A DNA stretch of 44,853 nt from Tetmemena sp. SeJ-2015 (Eukaryota > Ciliophora > Spirotrichea > Sporadotrichida > Oxytrichidae), in the NCBI GenBank assembly GCA_027382625.1, contig JAJKFJ010002032.1:1-44853 (forward strand), given 5' to 3'. A program made the translations under genes and the position numbers. The notes under the pieces were generated by a model. The model was not told the origin of the DNA and did no database searches. It saw only the letters and a program-made list of their open reading frames with translations. Of this stretch, positions 1-9,257 are shown one piece after another (positions within the stretch are counted from its first letter, which is position 1; every line of letters starts with the position of its first letter).

Positions 1-1594
1 CTCCAATCCACTGTACTATTCTCTGAGAAGAGAGTTCGACGCCTCTTTTACTTATTTTGAAAATTTCTTTCCTAGAGCAGCTTTGGAAGATAACTCTTCT
101 ATCCCTTCCTGTCCTTTGATTCTCAGAAGCTCATTTTTATAGATTGAATCAATCTCTGTTTATCTGCTAGTGATCCTATAATCGGTTAAGTCTTTATTAT
201 ATTTACTATTGCTGAAATGACTATTTAGTTTTGAAATAAGGAGACTTGTCAAGCTCCAGAAAAATAGCCAGGTAAGATGCATCTTAAACTCTAAGCAGAT
301 TTTGCAGCTTGTCCAAAAAGTGGACATTGAATTTAGGGAGAGTATCAAAAACCTTATCTGTAACGAGAAAAGCCTTGTAGATGGGAAGACTAGGCTTTAC
401 TTTCTCAACACCATTAGTTTGAAAGAATCTAAAGAGTGCAACTTAAGTAATGATTTCCTCTGGAAGTTGGTACTCTTCAAATTTAGGAGCGATGTCATTC
501 TAATCTAACACAATCCATTTCAACGCATTTGATTATGATCTATACACCATAAATATGAAACTTATTCTTACACGACGACCGACAGCCCTATAATAACCTG
601 ATTTTTATTTTTATCCAAGAACTTATCTAGTTAGTTTTCCATCATTTTAATTACCCCCTTAAACAAATCTAAAGTTTAAGGTTTATTGATTTTGTCTAGC
701 TCAAGGACAACATCTTTAATTTGCCATCTTAGCTCTGCAAGCATCATAGGACGATAAGGAGACTTCGTAGGATCAAAGTACTGTTTCTGGAAATCTTCAA
801 TGAATGAAACTATTAAATATTATTGATAAAAAATTTACCAAAGTTATTTTGTAACTCTTGTTAATTCATTTCAGGTCCAGAAGGTAAATCACGTATTTGA
901 GTAAATTGGCTAATTATATGTTGAACAAATCCAGGTCGATCAACTTTAATGCGTCCAAATGGCTTGTATCGCTCTTCTAGGCTGTTCAAATTGTTGATGT
1001 AGTCATTTTTGCCCCCATGTTAATAGTAGAACATGCTCATTTTTTGTTTAATTATTGGATAAGGCTAATTCAAAAGTGTCATGCAAACTTGCTTAGTATT
1101 ACAATCAAACCTAAATTTGAAATATATAAGATTAAAGCTTACATGGAATACATTCTGAGGAAGAAGTTTCTAATTTTCATGTCTGTGTCGAAGAAGTGAG
1201 TCGTGAAGTTTTTCTTAATTGAAGTTCTAGGCTTGACAGTAAATACTTTTACACAGAAGATAAGTCTCATGCCGTTAATAAAATCAGGAATATGGGAAAG
1301 GAGCTCATAAACTAAAGTTGCAGGCAAAGCTTTTCTCCAGCTGAGTTTAAAATAGTTCTATCCTTAATTTTAAATGGCGGTGAAAACATATCGTAGGCGT
1401 AAAGTTCTCCTCCTTTATCACCTTCTCTCACAACGACATAATGAGACCGAGGGTAATCGTCATAAGGAAAATAGTAAATGAACTAGAACACTAATGAGCC
1501 TTCAACTTCTAATTGTTCCATAAAAATTTGTTGAAATTGTTATTCAAGCTCCTTAAGTTGATGCTCATCAAATTGTATGGATTTACCTTGTCTC
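1..1594 (-). pseudogene. Partial inverted copy of gene A (protease-like domain and downstream exons)
   Basis: This stretch is the reverse complement of 6387-7980, nearly base for base (paired positions sum to about 7981). Read on the minus strand it carries the protease-like block with the SHYVVV and YAYDMF motifs, then the exon that follows intron 1. The intron 1 counterpart is at 1111-1142, is 32 nt here and has a different AT-rich core. A homopolymer near 1333 is short relative to the other copies, which shifts the frame. Close to the inner boundary (1460-1594) there are substitutions relative to gene A, some silent. The copy is truncated by the window edge. It could be a real second copy or a fold-back chimaera. 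Confidence 0.7.
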
Positions 1595-3721
1595 ACATTG
1601 ATTAGCTGAGAAGACCTCGGTTCAAATCTCACTGAAGCTCCAATTTTTATGCTATTCCCTGTAAATTTATTAGCAGTTTCGCCTATATGGAATATTATAA
1701 ATGGAGTCTTGCCTTACTAGAAGAAGAGAGCTTGAGCTTCCGTGGAGTAATCCTTTATGGAGCTGCCTCCTATACTCTTTGCGCATCCTCACTCAGCTTC
1801 CTTTTGCTAGAGTTCAGCCTTAGAGTAGCCATAGCAAGAGAGAAAGGTGTTAGGTTCAACTTAGCTTTAGTGGGAGTTGATCTTGTTGAGTTTGCTTTCT
1901 TTGCAGAGGAATCAATCTTAAGATCAAAGAACCTTTTTGAAATGCTTTACTGCTTTGTTTAGGAATCAGCAACCTCAGGGATTGGTGACAGTTCTCGCTT
2001 CAGGAGAGCTGCTCTTTTCATCGTTGGAGTCTATTCACCTGACGTTTGAGATTGGACTGGAGTCTATTTCTATAAGAATGAACAAAGAGGTATATACTCT
2101 GGCAGTATTAGGCTTAACTGAATTCTCTGAGAAGGCTTGAGAGGCGCTATCAGTATTAGATCTGGAAACTCTCTTTTGGAAACCATCTAAGCCAAACCTT
2201 TCCTGTGTCTTACTCTCCTCACTAATCTTTCTATAGCTTCCATATTAGATGCTTGATTCTTCTTATTCAAATCGAGTCCAAACTGAGTATGGACAAATTT
2301 AGCAAGTGGACAAATTAAGCAAGTGGACAATATAAGCAAGTGGACTTTTTAAGCAGAGACTTAATGAGCAAAATGGACAAATTTAGCAAAATTGCTACTT
2401 ACCTAAAGCTTGTTTTAGAATTAGCAGAACTCTTAGCCTCTTCTTCTATCGCACTTGCTCTGTTATGAATCTACTCTTCTCTCAGCTTTTCAAGAGATTT
2501 GAGCAGTGCAGCTTGATTGAAACTCCATTGCTTGTCTGGCAAGTAATCTGAGCGAAAGTTGCTCTCATCAACAGAGATAATTATAGCTCCTTCAAGAAAG
2601 AACTACGCTAGAAGTCTTGATATCCATTGCCTTTTCTCATTGAAAGTGGGATCTCTATACTTTGGATTAGCCTGAGAAGACCTCCCGAACTTTAAGTTAA
2701 ATGATTCTCTTAGGATTCTGTTGAGGGATGAGATGCTAGGAATTTTCAGAGACGCAAACTAGGATCCTGACCTTTATATAGTCTCAAGCTCTCCTTTAAG
2801 TTTTGCCACTGTTAGTCTATAAATGCCAATCTTATCGAGGGCAAGACATATTGCTTCTAAAACTTAAGGGTCTTTGCGTCTGCTCTTGGCCCCTATTCGC
2901 TGCTTTGCTATTCTACCAGTGCAAATGTCGGCTACCTTTTGCTTATATTAGGCCACAGTTCTATAGACATGTATTCTGCTTAAGTTCAAGTTCCTAGCTA
3001 TATTTCATGGCTTCATTCTTTCTACCTTATATTTCTCAATAATCTCCTCTTCTTTATCCTTTATCTTAGCTTTTCTTCTGTTCTATATTGGTAGAGCAGG
3101 CCTTAGACTTACTCTATCAATGTTCTGAGTAGTAGATATTGTTCTCCTCTCATCAATTTGAATGAATTGCATCATCTCCTCGTAGAGAATATCTATTGAC
3201 TTCATTTTCAAAGGTGATATTACTTGAACTTATCTTGCTGATGGCTCTGCCTATTGCTTCTATTTAAGAATTTAGAAGTACCATTCAAGTCCATAGCAGA
3301 GTTAATCATCAGAGCTTAGGCTTTTTAAATCCACCAAGTCTTTGAGATAGCTCTCTACTCTCTCAAGAGGTAGGCGAATGATTGGGCAATCTGGAAGCTG
3401 AAATACATTAGGTGGCACCTCTCGATTGCTGAGTAGTCTGTCAGTATTATATATCATCTTCTCAGCCTTCGGCTAGCTAGGGAAATTCTTCCCTAAAACT
3501 ACTTGAGTCCATTTTATTACAGACTTCTCTTAAGATTTTAAATGGCTTGCCTTAATTTACTACTAGCCAAGTGAGCTGAGAAAGTTATTACTGATAATAG
3601 ATTCCTTGCTTTAGCTGCTATTAGATTTATAAGAGAGTGAATCTTTCAGTTCTGCTTCAGATGGCTATTTAGAAATATCTCTTATTGCTTAGCTTTGATT
3701 TCCATTATTCTTTTGAATCAT
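1595..3721 (-). CDS. Gene B, copy 1: IS630/Tc1-type transposase-like protein with disordered tail
   Basis: Read with TAA/TAG as Gln, the frame opens at ATG 3721. Codons 1-238 are Gln/Ser-rich, then basic. Codon 239 is TGA (3005-3007), but the frame continues directly into a helix-turn-helix (NIARNLNLSRIHVYRTV), a second HTH-like segment (codons about 270-330) and ISVDESNFRSDYLPDKQW. This last part is the usual context of the first catalytic Asp of IS630/Tc1 transposases (codon 385). The second Asp and the final acidic residue are not present. Instead the protein passes into a charged, Ser/Lys/Gln-rich tail. The tail needs removal of 2252-2402 (minisatellite), of an intron at 2070-2097 and of an intron at 1683-1717. 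The frame then runs across 1594 into the inverted gene A copy. Assignment to the transposase family is by motif only; activity is unlikely unless the missing catalytic half is supplied elsewhere. Confidence 0.62.
1683..1717 (-). other. Predicted 35-nt intron in gene B tail
   Basis: Begins GTAAGG and ends ATATAG on the minus strand. Removal joins a Lys/Ser-rich exon to a frame reading SETANKFTGNSIKIGASVRF and on toward 1594. Without removal the frame meets TGA after about 25 codons. Size and borders match the introns of gene A. Confidence 0.55.
2070..2097 (-). other. Predicted 28-nt intron in gene B tail
   Basis: Begins GTATATAC and ends CTTATAG on the minus strand. It joins the polar frame ending SVKPNTAR to the frame starting KQTPVQSQ in phase 0. 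The alternative is a continuous unspliced frame through this stretch, which is also open but gives a more hydrophobic, Arg-rich peptide unlike its surroundings. I prefer the spliced version. Confidence 0.45.
2252..2402 (-). other. Minisatellite-bearing insert in gene B: large intron or IES-like segment
   Basis: This 151-nt segment starts GTAAGTAG right after AGCTTTAG and ends CAAG on the minus strand, so it fits a GT...AG intron that keeps frame. It is four to five times longer than every other intron seen here. It is also bracketed by 5-bp direct repeats CAAGC (minus strand of 2408-2412 and 2251-2255); excision between them equally restores the frame. Its interior is the same GCTAAATTTGTCC minisatellite found at 21411-21776. 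Confidence 0.5.
2291..2389 (-). repeat. Short minisatellite array inside gene B, copy 1
   Basis: About six degenerate units of roughly 16-19 bp; on the minus strand each resembles TTGCTAAATTTGTCCACT. The same unit forms the arrays flanking gene C, so gene B and the far end of the element share sequence. Confidence 0.75.
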
Positions 3722-3781
3722 CTTAAATTTAATAATTAATATATTATTTTATCTAGGTGAGGTTAAGTTTGAATTAAAAAC
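3722..3781. promoter_or_regulatory. 60-bp divergent intergenic region between genes B and A
   Basis: Only 60 bp separate the two ATGs. The gene B side is very AT-rich (AATAATTAATATATTATTTT). The gene A side holds an in-frame TGA 12 nt before ATG 3782, which fixes that start. With so little room, both genes must share a bidirectional promoter or have extremely short leaders. The spacing is the same in the second copy (14348-14407), and the sequence is nearly identical. Confidence 0.55.
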
Positions 3782-6700
3782 ATGAAAGCCAACAAGAGAA
3801 CTAAGCAGAGCAAGAGAAAACAAAAGCTATCAGAAAAGCGTGAGGCCGCGAGCAAGATGCCAGCCAATTAAAAGAAGCAAGCTAAATCAGGTAAGCATCA
3901 AAATCAAGATAAAAATCTTCCTTTAGATCTTGAGAATGTCAGTGATTACGGTGAGTAAGAGTATGAGTCCGTCACAGATACTGATGAGAGTCCTGAAAAG
4001 AAGCCATCGATAAAGAATTCTATCCCAACCTGTGTGGATGTGCCTTTCGACTTCTTGGCTTCCTATGATATTAAAGTGCTTGATTGTTCTGGCTTTTATG
4101 CTGGATTGCGTGGCCAAATAAACAGACTTGAGTTTCTGCAGCTTTTTCAAATTTAAATTATCAATTTAAAAACCAAGCAAGCAATATGGAAAAGTTCTTT
4201 CTTAGAGTTTTTGTTCAATTGTCATTTGGTAAACTTTGAAGTCTTCCTTATTACTCTCTATGACAATTCGAGATGTTTTGGAAGAAGAGACATTCATATT
4301 CCAGATGATCAGTACTGGGGTCTTTTTCAAAGCACTCTTTTAGGTCTAACATATTGTTTGTATGGTTTTAATATTCATGAGCACATGCAAAAAGATTTCT
4401 ATCTTCATGAACTGAATATCTCTGATCTACTCTAAAAGGGGTATGAGTTGAAGAAATTTATTAATGAGAGCAGCAAGCAATCTTCACATACCTTTTACAA
4501 TAAAATGTACAACTACCACACACACCATAGAGATTGCGATCTTCTCAAGTTATTAAAGCTGAAAGAGATAGATAAGAAGACATAGTAAATATCGTTTCCA
4601 GAGTATACAACTTTGATTAATCAAGATGAAAAAATGCTGGCTCTGACTAATTATCCTTGGTATTTCAATCATCTTTCAAATAGAGTCATGAGAGGAATAG
4701 TACAGATTACTCAAGCTGCTCCAAAATTCAAGAAGTTCTACCTTGCTTAACAAGAAGATTCAATTGATAGATTTGTTCAAGAAAAAATGGAAGACTAAGA
4801 GTATAAGGAATAGTGTGAAATTCTAGAGCAAGCGATCGAAATGCAGGAGCATTTCCCCACAGGTGGTTAGCTGAAAAATAGATAAAGCATTTAGGATAAT
4901 GCTATGGCTGTAGAAGAGAGCTCATAGCTCAACATGCAAACAGAAACCAGGTAGAAGATTGACCAGGAGCGTGAGGATGAAGAGGAAATTAAAACTCAAG
5001 GCTTAAGCAATCTTTAAATTGAAGAAGATTCGGTTATTCATCCAACTTATTTCAGCTTAAATGGAGCATATAATTCAGATAGACAGGTTTTCATCAATCT
5101 TCTCAAGTAACCCTGGAATAGTTATTTATATCAAGCTAGCATAATGTTTGATAATTGGAAGAGCATAATAAAGAATGATTATTAAAGAGCTTCATTTAAT
5201 TCTATCATATGTCTGTTCAGAAAGCATGCCGATGAATTGAAGCTTCCAAACATCCTCGAATTCAGTGAATGCCCCTAAGATTTAGTAGATGTCTAACACT
5301 AATCGTGGTTATCAGCCAATTCGAAGTAAGTTGATAAGGGTATTGCAAAGCAACTCAGCGAAGTTTGCAAGTTTTCTATCAAGAATTTCAAGGAAAACAA
5401 GAAATGGAGTAGTAAAGTCGATTCAGCAGTATTCTTAGAAAGGATAGTTGATGAGTTTAAAAAAGTCTAGGAGGATGTAAAAAAGAAGATAGCAGAAAAG
5501 ATCAATGCTACTTCAGAAGATGTGTAGAATGAACAATTTCACAAGCTTTTATTGAAGCCGATTGATAAAGCTCAATAATAGAACCCACCTCAGCCCTTCT
5601 AGAAAAAAGCAACTGTCTTTCTATCATCTTATTATCAAAAATTCATAAATACTATGAGAGAGATTCCTAACAACAGCGAGACCGAACTTGTGTGCTTGAA
5701 AGATGCTTAACACTTAAGCAAACTCAGTCTTCTCCATCATTTAAAAATTAAAGATGATCCTTCTCAGAATCAGGCTAGAATAAAGACCTTGGCTTCTTCA
5801 AAGACATAAGAATTTGATATCTCCCCAGGGAACCTTTAGTACCTAAGGTTTAATTTGGTAATTCATCCTCCAGAAAGATATAGTATCTCGCAATTGTTTT
5901 GCTTGCACTCTAGCATCCAGGTTGCTATCGAAACATACAAAGCATTAAAGATGATTGAGAAATCAGAAAATTACTTTGGCAGCCCTTTCTATTCTTGCAA
6001 TAACTTCAGACTCTGCTACTTTCCTTTCAAATATCTAATCTCAGATCGTCCCTAAAGATGGAGGGACTTCTAAACTAAAGGCAAGTCTAGCCCTTTTAAC
6101 GAATTGATCACCTTCAAACAATCAATATTAAAGAGCTAGCTTCCACCCAACGAGATCGATAGCTTACTTGGTCTACTTTGTATTCTTTGCAATGGACCCA
6201 TGTATGTTGAGAGATCAAGTTTCATTGAAATTTACTTTGCTATGTTTCGACTGAAGCCTGATGGATTAAAAAGTCCTACAGTCTTTGATCCTTTCTACTT
6301 TCCTCTAGAACTAGCCTTAGAAATGTTTCTCATTGATGCTAATCTCAACAGCTTCTAAGTTAAGCTTATTTCCTAGTATGTGTATGACAAGGTAAATCCA
6401 TACAATTTGATGAGCATCAACTTAAGGAGCTTGAATAACAATTTCAACAAACTTTTTATGGAACAACTAGAAGTTGAAGGCTCAATAGTGTTCTAGTTCA
6501 TTTACTATTTTCCTTATGACGATTACCCTCGGTCTCATTATGTCGTTGTGAGAGAAGGTGATAAAGGAGGAGAACTTTACGCCTACGATATGTTTTCACC
6601 GCCATTTAAAATTAAGGATAGAACTATTTTAAACTCAGCTGGAGAAAGAGCTTTGCCTGCAACTTTAGTTTATGAGCTCCTTTCCCATATTCCTGATTTT

Positions 6701-8337
6701 ATTAACGGCATGAGACTTATCTTCTGTGTAAAAGTATTTACTGTCAAGCCTAGAACTTCAATTAAGAAAAACTTCACGACTCACTTCTTCGACACAGACA
6801 TGAAAATTAGAAACTTCTTCCTCAGAATGTATTCCATGTAAGCTTTAATCTTATATATATATAAATTTAGGTTTGATTGTAATACTAAGCAAGTTTGCAT
6901 GACACTTTTGAATTAGCCTTATCCAATAATTAAACAAAAAATGAGCATGTTCTACTATTAACATGGGGGCAAAAATGACTACATCAACAATTTGAACAGC
7001 CTAGAAGAGCGATACAAGCCATTTGGACGCATTAAAGTTGATCGACCTGGATTTGTTCAACATATAATTAGCCAATTTACTCAAATACGTGATTTACCTT
7101 CTGGACCTGAAATGAATTAACAAGAGTTACAAAATAACTTTGGTAAATTTTTTATCAATAATATTTAATAGTTTCATTCATTGAAGATTTCCAGAAACAG
7201 TACTTTGATCCTACGAAGTCTCCTTATCGTCCTATGATGCTTGCAGAGCTAAGATGGCAAATTAAAGATGTTGTCCTTGAGCTAGACAAAATCAATAAAC
7301 CTTAAACTTTAGATTTGTTTAAGGGGGTAATTAAAATGATGGAAAACTAACTAGATAAGTTCTTGGATAAAAATAAAAATCAGGTTATTATAGGGCTGTC
7401 GGTCGTCGTGTAAGAATAAGTTTCATATTTATGGTGTATAGATCATAATCAAATGCGTTGAAATGGATTGTGTTAGATTAGAATGACATCGCTCCTAAAT
7501 TTGAAGAGTACCAACTTCCAGAGGAAATCATTACTTAAGTTGCACTCTTTAGATTCTTTCAAACTAATGGTGTTGAGAAAGTAAAGCCTAGTCTTCCCAT
7601 CTACAAGGCTTTTCTCGTTACAGATAAGGTTTTTGATACTCTCCCTAAATTCAATGTCCACTTTTTGGACAAGCTGCAAAATCTGCTTAGAGTTTAAGAT
7701 GCATCTTACCTGGCTATTTTTCTGGAGCTTGACAAGTCTCCTTATTTCAAAACTAAATAGTCATTTCAGCAATAGTAAATATAATAAAGACTTAACCGAT
7801 TATAGGATCACTAGCAGATAAACAGAGATTGATTCAATCTATAAAAATGAGCTTCTGAGAATCAAAGGACAGGAAGGGATAGAAGAGTTATCTTCCAAAG
7901 CTGCTCTAGGAAAGAAATTTTCAAAATAAGTAAAAGAGGCGTCGAACTCTCTTCTCAGAGAATAGTACAGTGGATTGGAGGAATTTCAGAAATCTGGCTT
8001 TAATTCTTACAAAGAATATTACAACTACGTAAATGCTCGGAAGAAGGCTATGGATAGCTACGGTTCTTTCAAAAGACAGCCAAATAATCAACCCGTGATT
8101 CAAGTAAATTACCCGCCTAAAATTCCTCAGAGCATGCTCCCTAAGCAGGAGAATATTTTCCAGGAAGCCAGTCGAGAACTTTAAAGTGAAGGTCGGAAAG
8201 CTCCATCCTAGATAAGCCAGGGCGAATAATAGCATTCCCCCAATATAATGGGAAATGAATCATCTTAATCCCAATGCATCTTAGGTGCACCTATTCATCC
8301 TTTCAAACCGACCAATGAACTTTCTTAAAATAACTGA
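3782..8337 (+). CDS. Gene A, copy 1: large protein with Ulp1/C48-like protease signature (five exons)
   Basis: Exons are 3782-6837, 6871-7142, 7172-7409, 7442-7774 and 7806-8337, giving 1,476 codons to TGA 8335-8337. In-frame TAA/TAG (Gln) are frequent. The N terminus (1-45) is Lys/Arg-rich, followed by an acidic stretch. Residues 100-250 form a globular region of unknown type and 300-560 are Gln/Glu-rich. Around 895-990 lies a block with His919 (SHYVVV) and Asp936 (YAYDMF). The 17-residue His-Asp spacing equals that of Ulp1 family cysteine proteases. The expected Q...DCG cysteine motif is not evident; Cys982 lies at about the right distance but in a different context. The C-terminal part (about 1,000-1,350) is helical, then Gln/Asn/Ser-rich. 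Ulp1-type domains are known in several DNA transposons. Family call is tentative; the gene model itself is strong. Confidence 0.75.
6838..6870 (+). other. Gene A intron 1 (33 nt)
   Basis: Starts GTAAGC, ends TTTAG, with an ATATATATAT core. Phase 2. It keeps the frame whether or not it is removed, but removal gives a better-conserved join (SM-FDCNTKQVC). The core varies between copies. Confidence 0.7.
7143..7171 (+). other. Gene A intron 2 (29 nt)
   Basis: Starts GTAAAT, ends AATAG. Removal changes frame and joins QNNF to VSFIEDFQKQYF. The unspliced frame soon becomes non-coding in character. Confidence 0.75.
7410..7441 (+). other. Gene A intron 3 (32 nt)
   Basis: Starts GTAAGA, ends TATAG. 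Unspliced, the frame hits TGA at about 7460. Spliced, it reads GLSVVVSQSNALKWIVLDQN without a break. Confidence 0.8.
7775..7805 (+). other. Gene A intron 4 (31 nt)
   Basis: Starts GTAAAT, ends TATAG. Unspliced, the frame ends at TGA near 7830. Spliced, it continues as QQQITSRQTEIDSIYKNELL for another 175 codons. Confidence 0.8.
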
Positions 8338-9170
8338 AGACTTGATTAAAATCAAAATGATTTGCTCCTAAATAACGAATAATCATCAACTCGTGTCCTT
8401 GAGGGCAGCTAGAACCAAATTCAATATAATCGAGATAGCAATTCTGGTTTATTTGAACCTGGTGGCATTCAAAAGTGCTTATATAACTCTTAGCAAATTC
8501 AAAATTCTTAGGCTCAGTCTGAGTCCCTCAATGACTTTTCAAAGAAACTGGATTATCATATTGACTTACCTTCAGAGCTAATCTATAAGCAGCCTAGCGA
8601 AATTGCTGCTCCCGTATAGAATAAAAATCTACTTGTAAACTTAATTCATGAATCTTTGGCTCTATGCTCTGCTCCAAATCAACAAATTCCAATTGATTCT
8701 CTACAGTAGCAAGATTTCTTTGGGCAGGCAATCCCACAAGTGTAGAAGCGAGAGAATAATTAAGATGATGATACTTAGTCATCCTCTGTCGGCAAGAATG
8801 GTTCAACCTGGCCAAGCTATTAAGGAACTGCGAGCTAAACTTCAAGCAATGCGGGAAAATCCAAAAGATCTGCTCAAACAGCTGACAAAATTATTTCTTC
8901 TCAACCTCTTACCCCCCTTCCTAACAGAAGATAGCAGGGAGTTGTAGACAAGCCCTGCGTAGAATACCAGAAACAGCTCCTTATCTAACCCTAACCTTAA
9001 AGCATAGGCTTCAAAAGATGGATGAAGAGCAGGATGACAACGAGGAAGATCATCTCCAAAGAACAAATAATTTAGTAGCATGTTTCAATTTGGAGATTGC
9101 TGAAATAGAATCTTGCATGAGCAAACTCAAGGATGAAGAGTTCAATCTAGATTCTGCTCTAAGATGCTGA
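8338..9170 (+). CDS. In-frame continuation of gene A beyond TGA (Gln/Ser-rich, acidic, NLS-like C terminus)
   Basis: Directly after TGA 8335-8337 the same frame stays open and protein-like for about 200 codons (for example SLNDFSKKLDYHIDLPSEL). It has no ATG for about 690 nt, so it looks like the rest of gene A rather than a separate gene. Near 8947 one extra base relative to the copy at 21062 shifts the frame, and near 9030 another does. With the shorter bases of the 20278-21283 copy the frame runs through SNPNLKAQASKDGQEQDDN to a basic KKQKKQK segment and an acidic end. All four readable copies carry the TGA, although the copy at about 39370 is noisy. Confidence 0.55.
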
Positions 9171-9257
9171 GTAATGTTTCTTAGAGATCATGAACTTTTA
9201 AGCATGCTAGCAAGTATATTTTTACAAAGTTTTATTCTTACCCTTTGCGCTCTTATT

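Noticed and set aside
1610..1645. GGTTCAAATCTC, resembling a tRNA B box
   Set aside because: No A box or acceptor pairing nearby, and it lies within the gene B coding frame.
1687..2140. Plus-strand hydrophobic frames, possible membrane proteins
   Set aside because: Antisense shadows of the Ser/Lys-rich gene B tail.
8393..8947. Standard-code frames beginning MSLRAARTK and MNLWLYALL, present in several copies
   Set aside because: They lie in the wrong frame over the gene A continuation, which has better composition under the ciliate code. Their repetition only reflects copied DNA.
8984..9000. TAACCCTAACCTT as a telomere-like repeat
   Set aside because: Only two units, and it is part of the coding sequence (SNPNL) of the gene A continuation.
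3782..9170. Maverick/Polinton element
   Set aside because: No protein-primed polymerase, retroviral-type integrase or packaging ATPase could be recognised. Only the protease-like signature is compatible, and it is weak.
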